35,558 bases of DNA from CAYSPO01 sp964432945 (GCA_964432945.1 CAYSPO010000011.1:1-35558); one strand, 5' to 3'; positions 15,282 to 23,548 are shown, counted from the stretch's first letter. The notes: a model not told the origin generated them from the sequence alone. Translations and numbers: made by a program.

Positions 15282-16001
15282 CTATTCTATAAAACCTAGT
15301 GCAAAATATTCTACACTAAGTAAAAAATTCACATTATTATTTAAGTTAGAGCTTACTTCAATCGCTCTATCTATAGATTTTTCTATTATTATATCATCAA
15401 AGTTATTTTCATTTAATCTTAATCTTGTAAGATGGTCAATAGCAACAGAAAAAAACTCTTCACCTTTATCTTTTAGATTTTCAATTTTTTCTTTATTTCT
15501 AACAATTACTCCAAGGTCTTTATAAAGAAAAGCTTCAACTAGACCTTCTACAAATTCTACATCAATATCATAAGATACCCTAGCTTCTATATTAACATGT
15601 TGACACCTTGACCTTATTGTCGGCAAAAGTTCGTAAGCATTTTGAGCTAGAATAATAATCTTTCCATAACTTGGCAGTTCTTCTAAAATTTTTAACATTG
15701 CGTTTGAAGACTGCACATTAAGCTTTGCTCCATCTTCAATAAGAGCAAACTTAAATTCTGAATGAAAGGGTTTAGATTGAAAAAATTTAATCATTTCTCT
15801 AACACTTTCAATTTTTATAGTTTTACCACTTGCTTCTAGAACCATTAAATCTCTTTGCATTGATTTTTCAAGCTCATCATCAGGCATTAATTCTTTTATA
15901 AAATCATAAGCCTTTGTTTTTGCTAGTTCAAGGTCATTAGATTGGAAAATATAAGTATGAGAAGTCCTATTTTCCTTAAGCTGACTTTTTAAAGTTTCCA
16001 T
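15282..16001 (-). CDS. holB: DNA polymerase III delta-prime subunit
   Basis: 239 aa, shorter than the roughly 330 aa typical of Bacillus HolB. It has RTSHTYIFQS at the start, KFALIEDGAKLNVQSSNAMLKILEELP, and the sensor motif TIRSRCQHVNI of clamp-loader subunits. No zinc-binding Cys4 group is visible and the P-loop region is degenerate, which fits delta-prime, a non-ATP-binding subunit. It works with DnaX and HolA to load the beta clamp. The ATG overlaps the darA stop (TAATG). Its position between yaaQ and yaaT supports the call. Confidence 0.88.
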   Translation of the reverse strand: METLKSQLKENRTSHTYIFQSNDLELAKTKAYDFIKELMPDDELEKSMQRDLMVLEASGKTIKIESVREMIKFFQSKPFHSEFKFALIEDGAKLNVQSSNAMLKILEELPSYGKIIILAQNAYELLPTIRSRCQHVNIEARVSYDIDVEFVEGLVEAFLYKDLGVIVRNKEKIENLKDKGEEFFSVAIDHLTRLRLNENNFDDIIIEKSIDRAIEVSSNLNNNVNFLLSVEYFALGFIE

Positions 16002-16327
16002 TAAATCCTTAAGAAGTCTTCAACATTTACTACAAAAACTGTTGCTCCACCAATTTGAATTTCTATTGGTACACTAGAATAAACTTCAGCCGGTGTAGAT
16101 ACATTCATCATTGTAGTTGTTGATGTTCTAGAAGAACAGTTTTCCTTAATAATCTCTAAACAGTCATCAACAAGTTCATCATCTACTCCAATAAATATTG
16201 TAGTATTTCCTGATTTCAAAAATCCACCTGTAGAAGCAAATTTTGTTACTCTATAATCATTTTCTATCAACTCATCCATTAAAAACCCAACATCTTCATC
16301 TTGAACAATAGCTATTACTAATTTCAT
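16001..16327 (-). CDS. Cyclic-di-AMP receptor DarA/PstA (YaaQ)
   Basis: 108 aa PII-like protein: KLVIAIVQDEDVGFLMDELIE, then YRVTKFASTGGFLKSGNTT and a C-terminal GGATVFVVNVEDFLRI. The family binds the second messenger c-di-AMP at the trimer interfaces; the STGGFLKSGNTT loop is the binding region. Downstream targets are not established. Ribosome site GAGGAGG supports the ATG at 16327. It follows tmk directly and overlaps holB. The yaaR gene, which lies between yaaQ and holB in Bacillus, is absent here. Confidence 0.93.
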   Translation of the reverse strand: MKLVIAIVQDEDVGFLMDELIENDYRVTKFASTGGFLKSGNTTIFIGVDDELVDDCLEIIKENCSSRTSTTTMMNVSTPAEVYSSVPIEIQIGGATVFVVNVEDFLRI

Positions 16328-16945
16328 TTATATGCCTCCTCTTTCTAAAACTTCCATTACTTGTTTAAAAACTTCATCTATTCCTTTTGATGCATCTATC
16401 TTAACTATATTATAATGGTTCTTATACATATTATATACTATTTCATATCCTTGGTGAATATTCCTATGAAATTCTTCATCTTCATCTTCAATATTATCAG
16501 TAGAACCCCTAAGCTGCTTTCTTTTAAGAGAGTTTTCATAATCTATTGCAAAATAAAGAGTTAAGTCTGGTCTTAAGTCTTTTAAGGCAAAATCATTAAG
16601 TTCTTTGATAACCTCGATTCCGATACCTCTAGCAACTCCTTGATAAACTAAAGAAGACGGAACAAATCTATCGGTTAATACATGGGAATTTTCTAAGCTT
16701 GGCTTTATTAACTCATCTACTAATTGAGACCTTGAGGTTGCCATTAAAAAGGCTTCTGTCATTGGAGATATATTAGACTTAGAAGTCAAAGCAATTTCCC
16801 TAACTTCCTCTCCAAGACTTGTACCACCAGGCTCTCTAGTTCTAATATGATTTATTTTGTTTTCAATAAAATATTTCTCTACTAGGTCTAATATAGTTGT
16901 TTTTCCACATCCATCAGGTCCTTCAAAAACAATAAATTTATTCAT
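16328..16945 (-). CDS. tmk: Thymidylate kinase
   Basis: 205 aa. P-loop FEGPDGCGKTT, TREPGGTSLGEEVR, the DR(F) motif in LTDRFVPSSLVYQG and a lid region KRKQLRGSTDN define dTMP kinase, which makes dTDP from dTMP for DNA synthesis. I prefer the ATG at 16945 to the adjacent TTG at 16948 because GAGG lies 6 nt before the ATG. It overlaps the end of the decarboxylase-like gene by 8 nt, the Bacillus yaaO-tmk order. Confidence 0.96.
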   Translation of the reverse strand: MNKFIVFEGPDGCGKTTILDLVEKYFIENKINHIRTREPGGTSLGEEVREIALTSKSNISPMTEAFLMATSRSQLVDELIKPSLENSHVLTDRFVPSSLVYQGVARGIGIEVIKELNDFALKDLRPDLTLYFAIDYENSLKRKQLRGSTDNIEDEDEEFHRNIHQGYEIVYNMYKNHYNIVKIDASKGIDEVFKQVMEVLERGGI

Positions 16946-18293
16946 CAATAACCTCTATCCTATTATCGTTAAGTACATTTATATTATGAGCTCTATAGAT
17001 ATTTATTCTATCTATATGCTCTTTTTTAATTCTTTCTCCTGGTGCAATTAAAGCAATTCCTGGAGGATATGGAATTATAAAACCACCACTTATTTTATTA
17101 ATCGCTTCTTTCATAATAACCTTTTTCTTATTAGCATAAAAAGCATCTGATATATTCATGACAATATCTGGCTCTATTTCATCAAGATTTTCTCTGAATT
17201 CTTTAACTTCTCTTCTTATAGATAATTCTTTTAAGGCACTAAGAAGCTTATCAAAATCTTCTTTTTCATTTAATACAGTAATAATTCCAATTATATAATT
17301 ATAATCAGAATATTCTATATTTATACTAAACTCATCATAAAGAATTCTCCCTAATTCATCTCCTGTATACCCAGCCATTCCAAAATGAAATCTAGTTATA
17401 TCTTTTCCATAAAAATCAGTCTTAGGCATAGAGATTCCACGTATTTCTTTTAATTTTTCATAAAATTCTTCTGCATAGTCAATTACCCTATCTAGTTTTG
17501 CTCTGCCTTCTTCACTATCCATAAAGTCAACAGCTCTTTCTATAGATTCCATTAAAACATATGAAGGCGAGGATGTTTGCATTATTCTTGCAAACTCATG
17601 TATAGAAGAGATGTCTACACTATTTGAATTAATATGAAGCAGGGAAGTTTGAGTAAGGGCAGGTAGAGTTTTATGAACAGACTGTATAACTAAATCAGCT
17701 CCAAGATCAAGTGATGATGGAATAAGCCTGTCAGTAAAACTCAAATGTGCACCATGAGCTTCATCAACTATAACAATCATTTTTTTATCATGGGCAATCT
17801 CAATTAATTTCCTCAAGTCTGAAGCATAACCTTCAAAGCTAGGATAAGTAAATAAGACTAGCTTAGCCTTAGTTTCTTCCACTAACTTATTAAACTCTTC
17901 TATATCTATCTGTCCAATAGTTGAATTACTAACTCTTGGAGAAAAATAAGTAGGTTTAAGTTTTCCTAAAATCAAAGCATGATAGCTGGCCATATGAGAA
18001 TTTCTCTGAATTAATATCTCATCTCCCGGGGAACTACTTGATAAAACTGCTATATGAATAGCACTAGTTGAACCATTTACTATGAATAGACTTTCTTTAG
18101 TATTGTAGACGTTTTTAATATAATCTAAGGACTCTTTAATTATGCCTTGAGCATCATGAAGGTTATCCGTTCCATAAGTTTCTGTAACATCTATTTTATT
18201 CATATTATCCCAAGTTATCTTTTGCTTATGGCCAGGCATTCTAAAATTAACTACTTCTTTTCTATTTATTAAACTATTATATATAGGTCTCAT
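16938..18293 (-). CDS. Orn/Lys/Arg decarboxylase family PLP enzyme (YaaO type)
   Basis: 451 aa from ATG 18293. NFRMPGHKQ at the start, NGSTSAIHIAVLS (phosphate loop), IVDEAHGAHLSF (the Asp that contacts the PLP ring) and QSVHKTLPALTQ (the PLP lysine) place it in the group-III basic amino-acid decarboxylases. In this short subgroup activity on arginine or lysine is usual, but substrate cannot be read from sequence. The GTG at 18299 lies in the ribosome site AGAGGTGGAA, so the ATG two codons later is chosen. First gene of the tmk-darA-holB-ricT run. Confidence 0.88.
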   Translation of the reverse strand: MRPIYNSLINRKEVVNFRMPGHKQKITWDNMNKIDVTETYGTDNLHDAQGIIKESLDYIKNVYNTKESLFIVNGSTSAIHIAVLSSSSPGDEILIQRNSHMASYHALILGKLKPTYFSPRVSNSTIGQIDIEEFNKLVEETKAKLVLFTYPSFEGYASDLRKLIEIAHDKKMIVIVDEAHGAHLSFTDRLIPSSLDLGADLVIQSVHKTLPALTQTSLLHINSNSVDISSIHEFARIMQTSSPSYVLMESIERAVDFMDSEEGRAKLDRVIDYAEEFYEKLKEIRGISMPKTDFYGKDITRFHFGMAGYTGDELGRILYDEFSINIEYSDYNYIIGIITVLNEKEDFDKLLSALKELSIRREVKEFRENLDEIEPDIVMNISDAFYANKKKVIMKEAINKISGGFIIPYPPGIALIAPGERIKKEHIDRINIYRAHNINVLNDNRIEVIDE

Positions 18294-18305
18294 TTCCACC
18301 TCTTA

Positions 18306-18334
18306 TTGATTTACTGGATATAAACTTGTATAAT
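18306..18334 (+). promoter_or_regulatory. Sigma-A promoter for the FMN-binding lipoprotein
   Basis: TTGATT (18306-18311), a 17 nt spacer and TATAAT (18329-18334). Transcription should start near 18341. Confidence 0.8.
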
Positions 18335-18355
18335 AACACCAATAGGAGGTGTTAT
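18333..18355 (+). repeat. Perfect inverted repeat over -10, start site and ribosome site
   Basis: ATAACACC (18333-18340) and GGTGTTAT (18348-18355) are exact reverse complements separated by 7 nt. The left arm begins in the -10 box and ends about at the predicted transcription start, so a DNA operator is more likely than an RNA hairpin. Confidence 0.7.
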
Positions 18356-18357
18356 AT

Positions 18358-18696
18358 TTGAAAAAGATTAAAAGCATATCTATTATTCTAACCCTATTAT
18401 ACATCTTAGCAGCATGTGCTCCAACCAATTTCAAAGAAGGTAATTATACTGGAGAAGCTGTTGGTTATAATGAGGACGCTAGTATTAAAGTAAATGTTGA
18501 AGTAAACACCGACGGAAAAATAACTTCTATAACAGCAGAACATAAGGATAGTCCTGAACTTGCAGATCAAGCTATTGAGCAGTTAACTAAGGATATGATT
18601 GAAGCTAATACTTATGATGTTGACTATATTGCTGGGGCAACTAAAACAAGCGAAGGTTTTAAGGCAGCAGTAAAATCCGCTCTTACAGACAATTAA
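18358..18696 (+). CDS. FMN-binding domain lipoprotein
   Basis: 112 aa. A signal peptide ends in the lipobox LAAC, so the mature protein should be lipid-anchored outside the membrane. The rest is one FMN-binding domain: EGNYTGEAVGYN, VNVEVNTDGKITSITAEHKDSPELA, then YIAGATKTSEGF, with the (S/A)GAT(x)TS motif whose Thr can carry covalently bound FMN. Such domains relay electrons, for example in Rnf/Nqr subunits and in flavin-based extracellular electron transfer lipoproteins. The start is the TTG at 18358, seven bases after AGGAGGTG; a GTG at 18349 lies within that site. It is a single-gene unit, divergent from the decarboxylase. Confidence 0.87.
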   Translation: MKKIKSISIILTLLYILAACAPTNFKEGNYTGEAVGYNEDASIKVNVEVNTDGKITSITAEHKDSPELADQAIEQLTKDMIEANTYDVDYIAGATKTSEGFKAAVKSALTDN

Positions 18697-18709
18697 TTTT
18701 TAGTAAATA

Positions 18710-18752
18710 AAAATGGGGTCGCACCAGAAAATCTGGTACTACTCCATTTTTT
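18710..18752. terminator. Bidirectional terminator
   Basis: A long imperfect stem: AAAATGGGGTCGCACCAGA pairs with TCTGGTACTACTCCATTTT around an AAA loop, with T tracts on both strands. It separates the convergent lipoprotein and serine hydrolase genes. Confidence 0.88.
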
Positions 18753-18756
18753 TGTT

Positions 18757-19848
18757 TTACTCTCCTATATGCCAACTATGAACAATTTCACCTAAGTCAT
18801 TTAAGACGCTTATCGCATCAGGGACATTATTTGTGAACACAGCAAAAGCGTAAGGACTATTTTCATCATAAACAATACCTATATCATTAAAGTATCCGTC
18901 AAAATCGCCGGTTTTATGAGCAATATTTTCTTCATTTATATTTTTTGTAAAGTACTCATTATAAATAGTATTTTCCATGTGATCAATCAAATCATAATAA
19001 TATGGATTGCCATACTCATTTTTATAAAGCCTATTCATAATCATAATAGCATCATCTGGAGTTAAATAATTTCCCTCATAAGTGCTTAGTCCATATTCTC
19101 TTGACAAAGTATCTAACAGGTATTCCCCATTAAATTCACCTAAATAACCATATATCATATTTGTAGCAACATTATCTGAGTGTGTTATAGCTAACTCAGA
19201 AAGCTCATATAGAGTATAGGTAGAGCCTGGGCCATCATCTTGAATAATTCCAGTCCCCTCTTCTATATGATTTTCTCCAACCATTAACATTTGGTCTAAA
19301 TCAATGCTTCCTTCATAAGCTAAGTCATATAAATACATAACCATCGGAACCTTACTCGTACTTGCTGCTAAGAATTCTTCACTCTCATTTAATCCCATAT
19401 ATGTATTATCTTTGAGATTGTAATACACAAGACCTACCTGAGAAAAATCAATTCCTTTTCTTCTCAAATAATATTTAACATTATTATCTAAAATGCCAGG
19501 ATTAAGAACTATATTTCTAGCTATTTCTTCATTATCAGTTTCAGTGTAAACATCTTGACCGATCATTTCTTTCTTTTGATTGACATTGAAATTTGATATT
19601 AAAATATTAATTCCATCTAGTTCTTGCTTGCTTTTTTTAACCTCATTATAACTTGGGGTTATAATTTCATCAGCTTTTCCTTTTTCTAGAGCCTTTGAAA
19701 AATATACATATATAGTTATAGCAAAAACAGCTAACAAAATTGCAAGAACTGAAATTGGCTTAGAGCGTTTTTTTCTCTTGGCATTTATTTTGTTTCTTTT
19801 GTTTCTTCTGCTTTTTCTTTTTCCTAAATTACTGTCTAATGAGCTCAC
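18757..19848 (-). CDS. Membrane-anchored beta-lactamase-fold serine hydrolase
   Basis: 363 aa. A very basic cytoplasmic N-terminus (10-30, KRKSRRNKRNK) precedes one membrane anchor (31-50), and the rest should be outside the cell. Active-site motifs are STSK (Ser163/Lys166), SDN (224-226) and KTG (312-314), the layout of the class A beta-lactamase/penicillin-binding fold. I do not see the omega-loop ExxLN motif with the deacylating Glu of true class A beta-lactamases between SDN and KTG. A DD-peptidase or another wall-related hydrolase is therefore more likely than antibiotic hydrolysis. Flanked by a terminator and a divergent bofA-like gene. Confidence 0.82.
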   Translation of the reverse strand: MSSLDSNLGKRKSRRNKRNKINAKRKKRSKPISVLAILLAVFAITIYVYFSKALEKGKADEIITPSYNEVKKSKQELDGINILISNFNVNQKKEMIGQDVYTETDNEEIARNIVLNPGILDNNVKYYLRRKGIDFSQVGLVYYNLKDNTYMGLNESEEFLAASTSKVPMVMYLYDLAYEGSIDLDQMLMVGENHIEEGTGIIQDDGPGSTYTLYELSELAITHSDNVATNMIYGYLGEFNGEYLLDTLSREYGLSTYEGNYLTPDDAIMIMNRLYKNEYGNPYYYDLIDHMENTIYNEYFTKNINEENIAHKTGDFDGYFNDIGIVYDENSPYAFAVFTNNVPDAISVLNDLGEIVHSWHIGE

Positions 19849-19911
19849 TTCTTCACCTCACCCAAAATTATAACATAGTTACTATTGAAAATGTTCATTT
19901 TGATAATTATC

Positions 19912-19940
19912 TTGCAAGTTCATTTTCTAAGATATATAAT
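19912..19940 (+). promoter_or_regulatory. Sigma-A promoter for the BofA-like gene
   Basis: TTGCAA (19912-19917), a 17 nt spacer and TATAAT (19935-19940). A 10 bp palindrome GATAATTATC (19902-19911) touches the -35 box on its upstream side. Confidence 0.82.
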
Positions 19941-19960
19941 TGTAAGAAGAAGGTGATAAA

Positions 19961-20209
19961 ATGGTTATATTATACTGGTTAACAGGTATAATTTTAGTTG
20001 CTCTTATTGCAAAAATAGTAGGAAAGTCCCTATCATTTATTTTTAAGCTAGTAGCAAATTCTTTAGGAGGGCTAATCTTACTTGCTACCTTTAATTTTTT
20101 CGGTGGAATTTTTGGCATCTCTATAGCCTTAAATTTTATAAACTGTTTAATTGTAGGAGCATTAGGATTACCGGGTATCATCTTATTGCTTATAATTCAA
20201 CTCTTATAG
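19961..20209 (+). CDS. BofA-family (pro-sigma-K processing inhibitor-like) membrane protein
   Basis: 82 aa, nearly all hydrophobic. Two to three membrane segments include LVANSLGGLILLATFNFFGG and LNFINCLIVGALGLPGIILL, matching the BofA family pattern (NxxGG, then a GIxI stretch, then ALxGxPG). In Bacillus, BofA restrains SpoIVFB, the protease that activates sigma-K late in sporulation; family members also occur in anaerobes where that role is unproven. Ribosome site GAAGGTG before the ATG. The promoter of the next gene overlaps its stop codon. Confidence 0.8.
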   Translation: MVILYWLTGIILVALIAKIVGKSLSFIFKLVANSLGGLILLATFNFFGGIFGISIALNFINCLIVGALGLPGIILLLIIQLL

Positions 20210-20235
20210 ACAAAACATTTAAATTTTGGTATAGT
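20207..20235 (+). promoter_or_regulatory. Sigma-A promoter for ctc/L25
   Basis: TAGACA (20207-20212), a 17 nt spacer and TATAGT (20230-20235). The first three bases of the -35 box are the stop codon of the BofA-like gene. Confidence 0.75.
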
Positions 20236-20272
20236 GTGTTGTATGCAAAATATTTGAGAAGGAGGGGTACCT

Positions 20273-20920
20273 ATGGCAGATATTAAGCTAAAAGCTAATC
20301 TACGTGAAGGTATTGGGTCAAACAAATCAAGACAATTAAGAGGGGAAAAACAAATCCCTGCAGTTGTATATGGTAAAGAAAAAGAAAATCTAATTGTTTC
20401 TGTTTTCGAAACTGCCCTAGACAAAGCTTATTTAGAAGCTGGAACTAGTACAATTATTGACTTAGAGATCGATGGAAAAACTCAACCTGTACTTATTAGA
20501 GACGTTCAAAAACATCCATACAAAAATCAATATACTCATGTTGATTTCCTAATGGTTGATATGTCAGAAACTCTAAAAGTAACAGTACAAGTTGTATTAG
20601 ATAACAGAGATGAAATAAGATTACAACCTTCAGTTCTTTCACAACATGTTGGTGAAGTAGAAATCGAATGTTTACCTGTTGATTTACCACAAACAGCTAA
20701 CTATGATGTTCAAGATATGCAATATGGAGATCAAGTGCTTGTTCGTGATTTAGATATCTTTAGTAACGATAAAATTACATTCTTAACTGATGCTGATGAA
20801 CTTGTTGCTACCTTAGATGAACCAAAAGAAGAGTCAGAAGAAGACTTAGAACTAGATGAAACAGCAGAAGCACAAGATGTTCCAACTGTTGATGAAACAG
20901 AATCAGAAGAAGAAGAATAA
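20273..20920 (+). CDS. Ribosomal protein L25/general stress protein Ctc
   Basis: 215 aa. The N-terminal L25 domain (about 1-95: KLKANLREGIGSNKSRQLR, IPAVVYGK, VQKHPYKNQYTHVDF) binds 5S rRNA. It is followed by the TL5-type C-terminal beta domain (about 96-180) and an acidic Glu/Asp tail. It is a component of the large ribosomal subunit, and the two-domain form is called Ctc in Firmicutes. Start: AAGGAGGGG upstream of the ATG. It has its own promoter and terminator. Confidence 0.95.
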   Translation: MADIKLKANLREGIGSNKSRQLRGEKQIPAVVYGKEKENLIVSVFETALDKAYLEAGTSTIIDLEIDGKTQPVLIRDVQKHPYKNQYTHVDFLMVDMSETLKVTVQVVLDNRDEIRLQPSVLSQHVGEVEIECLPVDLPQTANYDVQDMQYGDQVLVRDLDIFSNDKITFLTDADELVATLDEPKEESEEDLELDETAEAQDVPTVDETESEEEE

Positions 20921-20931
20921 TAATTTCAAAT

Positions 20932-20953
20932 AAAGAGCCTATAAGGCTCTTTT
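20932..20953 (+). terminator. Terminator after ctc/L25
   Basis: Stem AAAGAGCCT (20932-20940) with AGGCTCTTT (20944-20952), a 3 nt loop and a T run. The -35 box of the pepA promoter begins just downstream. Confidence 0.88.
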
Positions 20954-20954
20954 G

Positions 20955-20982
20955 TTGTATCTAAATCTATTTGAGGTATAAT
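20955..20982 (+). promoter_or_regulatory. Likely pepA promoter
   Basis: TTGTAT (20955-20960), a 16 nt spacer and TATAAT (20977-20982), about 45 nt before the pepA start. Confidence 0.65.
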
Positions 20983-21026
20983 AAGAATAGACTTAAAATA
21001 AATAGTAACAAGGAGGAAAGAAATCT

Positions 21027-22451
21027 ATGAAAATAATCAATTCAAATGAATTTGATGTAAAGATTTACTATGCACTACAAGAAGCAGAACTTGATATGCT
21101 TAACGATGAACTTAAGGCATACGCCAATGAAAGTGGTTTCGAAGCCAAGTCTGGTACTTGCTTTACTAACCTAGGGCCTGGCTCTTCAAATATAATTGTT
21201 GTAGGACTTGGAAAAGAAGAAAAACTAACTACTGACACTATAAGAAATGCAGCTTTTAAGGCAGGTAATATCTTAAACTCAAATAGAATTAAAGAAGCTA
21301 GCCTAAATATAAAAGCTTTTGGTTCACTTAGTGAAAAAACTGTTGGCCAATGTTCAGTAGAAGGATTGCTTCATAGCACTTATTCTTTTGATAAATACAA
21401 AAAAGAAGCTAAAGAAATTTATATCGAAACAGTTGGAATTAACTCAAATGAATGTGACCAAGCTGCTATCGATGAAGCAGTAATCATAACTGAAGGTAAC
21501 CATATAGCAAGAGATTTAGTGAACACTCCTTCAATAGATATGTATCCTGAAACTCTAGCTAACTTTGCAAAAGAAAATCTTGAAGAAGTTGGAGTAAAAG
21601 TTAGTATACTTGATAAAGCTGAAATCCAAGAACTTGGAATGGAAGCATTTTTAGCTGTAGCTGAAGGCTCATCAAAGGATCCTCGTTTTATAATTATGGA
21701 ATACCTTCCAGAAGGTGAAGATAAAGAAGCTACTGCCCTTGTTGGAAAAGGTCTAACTTATGACTCAGGTGGATATGCTCTTAAACCTGCTAATAGCATG
21801 GCAACTATGAAATCTGATATGGCTGGTTCAGCATCAGTTATAGGAGCTATTTATTCAATCGCAAAACAAGGTGTCAAGAAAAATGTTGTTGGACTTGTAG
21901 CAAGCTGTGAAAATATGATTTCTGGTGGTGCTTATAAAAACGGAGATATAGTTAGCTCTATGAAAGGAACTACTATTGAAGTAGGTAATACAGATGCAGA
22001 AGGAAGACTTACTCTTGCAGATGCTATTTATTATGCTTCTACTAAAGTAAACTCAAAAGAAATTATAGATGTTGCTACCTTAACTGGAGCTTGTATAGTT
22101 GCTCTTGGTACTAAAATGATTGGTGCAACAACTAATAAGCAAGAAATGCTTGATAATCTTCAATCTGTTGGTGAAATGACAGGCGAAGGTATTTGGCAAC
22201 TTCCTTTAAATGATGATTACAGAGAAATGCTTAAGGGAGAAGTTGGAGAACTTAAAAACTCCATCCCAGGAGGAGCTGGAGCAATCACTGCTGGAGCTTT
22301 TCTAGAGCATTTTACAGAAGGAAAAGATTGGGTACACTTAGATATAGCTGGACCATCTTGGACTGACAGTACGTACGGTTATATGGCTTATGGAGCAACA
22401 GGAGTTCCTGTTAAGACTCTTTATAATTATGTAAAAGGACAAGAAGCATAG
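21027..22451 (+). CDS. pepA: Leucyl aminopeptidase (M17 family)
   Basis: 474 aa cytoplasmic enzyme that removes N-terminal residues from peptides with two metal ions. The catalytic C-terminal domain shows VGKGLTYDSGGYALKP, MKSDMAGSA and NTDAEGRLTLAD, the metal ligands and catalytic residues of the family. The N-terminal about 160 residues are the usual more variable domain. Strong ribosome site AAGGAGGAAAG. Flanked by its own promoter and a terminator, so a single-gene unit. With Pcp and the subtilase it suits an organism living on peptides. Confidence 0.96.
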   Translation: MKIINSNEFDVKIYYALQEAELDMLNDELKAYANESGFEAKSGTCFTNLGPGSSNIIVVGLGKEEKLTTDTIRNAAFKAGNILNSNRIKEASLNIKAFGSLSEKTVGQCSVEGLLHSTYSFDKYKKEAKEIYIETVGINSNECDQAAIDEAVIITEGNHIARDLVNTPSIDMYPETLANFAKENLEEVGVKVSILDKAEIQELGMEAFLAVAEGSSKDPRFIIMEYLPEGEDKEATALVGKGLTYDSGGYALKPANSMATMKSDMAGSASVIGAIYSIAKQGVKKNVVGLVASCENMISGGAYKNGDIVSSMKGTTIEVGNTDAEGRLTLADAIYYASTKVNSKEIIDVATLTGACIVALGTKMIGATTNKQEMLDNLQSVGEMTGEGIWQLPLNDDYREMLKGEVGELKNSIPGGAGAITAGAFLEHFTEGKDWVHLDIAGPSWTDSTYGYMAYGATGVPVKTLYNYVKGQEA

Positions 22452-22458
22452 AATATCA

Positions 22459-22490
22459 AAACAACCAAGAATTCTACTTGGTTGTTTTTT
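22459..22490 (+). terminator. Terminator after pepA
   Basis: Stem AAACAACCAAG (22459-22469) with CTTGGTTGTTT (22477-22487), a 7 nt loop and a T run. Confidence 0.9.
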
Positions 22491-22499
22491 TACACCTTA

Positions 22500-22550
22500 T
22501 GTTAACCTATTTTAATTTTAGTTGACAATACTCCGTTTTTTATCTATACT
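22500..22550 (+). promoter_or_regulatory. birA-bioY promoter with BirA-type operator
   Basis: TTGACA (22522-22527), a 17 nt spacer and TATACT (22545-22550) form a strong promoter. An inverted repeat, TGTTAACC (22500-22507) and AGTTGACA (22520-22527), overlaps the -35 box. It resembles known BirA half-sites (GTTAAC-type arms about 12-15 nt apart), so biotin-responsive autoregulation is likely. Confidence 0.8.
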
Positions 22551-22573
22551 TTTTACAATCAGGGGGGGAATAT

Positions 22574-23548
22574 ATGAAAACGACATATAGTGTATTAAAA
22601 ATACTAAGAGAAAATCAAAACAAACCTATATCTGGTCAGCTTATAGCTGAGGCTTTAGGCATATCAAGAACTGCAGTTTGGAAAGCCATTAAAAACTTAG
22701 AAGATGACGGAAATAAAATTACAAGCCTAGCAGCTAAAGGTTATATTTTAGAAAAAACATCAACAAAACTTAGTGAAGATAATATTCGATACCTTCTCCC
22801 ATACCCTTTCAATGAGTCTTATATTGAGATATATGAACTATCAACCTCGACAAATGCTTTAGCCAAAGAAATAATGGGAAAAGGAGAAAATTCTTGCCTG
22901 ATAATAAGTAAAGAGCAAAGTAATGGAAAAGGAAGATTCGGAAAAACTTTTTATTCTCCAAAAGGTGGTTTATATTTTTCCTATTCTTATAAGCCAGATA
23001 ATATTACCTTTGATGCATCAATTTTAACTATGGCTATTGGTGTTAGTGTAGCAGAAACTTTTAAAGAATTATACGATATTGATTTACAAATAAAATGGGT
23101 TAATGACTTATTTTACGAAGGTAAAAAAGTCGCAGGTATTCTCACTGAAGGAAGCTTTAATATGGAAACAAGTCAAGTTGATTACATTACTTGTGGAATA
23201 GGAATTAATCTTACAATCAATGAAGGAATTCTAGCTACAGATTTAAAAGACATAGCTGGGCCAGTTTTCTCAAAATTACCAAAAGATTTTGACGCTAATA
23301 TTTTAATCTCTAAAATAATAGAAAATTTTATTGCAATAAAAGACTCCCAAAAAGATATTATAGAGAAATACTCCAAAATATGCTTAAATCTAGGACAAGA
23401 TATAACTTTTACAATTAACGATAAAGATTTTGAAGGTATAGCAAAAGATATAAGCTCTAAAGGTGAGCTTATAGTTGAACTAAAAAACGGTCAAGTCAAA
23501 TTACTAACATTTGGCCAAACGAAAATAAAAAAGAAGGAATTAAAATAA
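22574..23548 (+). CDS. birA: Bifunctional biotin-protein ligase/biotin operon repressor
   Basis: 324 aa. The N-terminal winged helix (about 1-60, GQLIAEALGISRTAVWKAIKNLE) makes it a DNA-binding regulator. The central catalytic domain has GKGRFGKTFYSPKGG, which binds biotinyl-AMP, and IKWVNDLFYEGKKVAGIL, and a small SH3-like C-terminal domain follows. It attaches biotin to carboxylase subunits and, with biotinyl-AMP, represses biotin genes. Ribosome site AGGGGGGG. The stop overlaps the bioY start (TAATG), and the operator upstream fits autoregulation of a biotin-uptake operon. Confidence 0.96.
   Translation: MKTTYSVLKILRENQNKPISGQLIAEALGISRTAVWKAIKNLEDDGNKITSLAAKGYILEKTSTKLSEDNIRYLLPYPFNESYIEIYELSTSTNALAKEIMGKGENSCLIISKEQSNGKGRFGKTFYSPKGGLYFSYSYKPDNITFDASILTMAIGVSVAETFKELYDIDLQIKWVNDLFYEGKKVAGILTEGSFNMETSQVDYITCGIGINLTINEGILATDLKDIAGPVFSKLPKDFDANILISKIIENFIAIKDSQKDIIEKYSKICLNLGQDITFTINDKDFEGIAKDISSKGELIVELKNGQVKLLTFGQTKIKKKELK

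Noticed and set aside
19902..19911. GATAATTATC as a Fur/PerR box
   Set aside because: Only 10 bp and lacking the extended repeat; too short to name a regulator.
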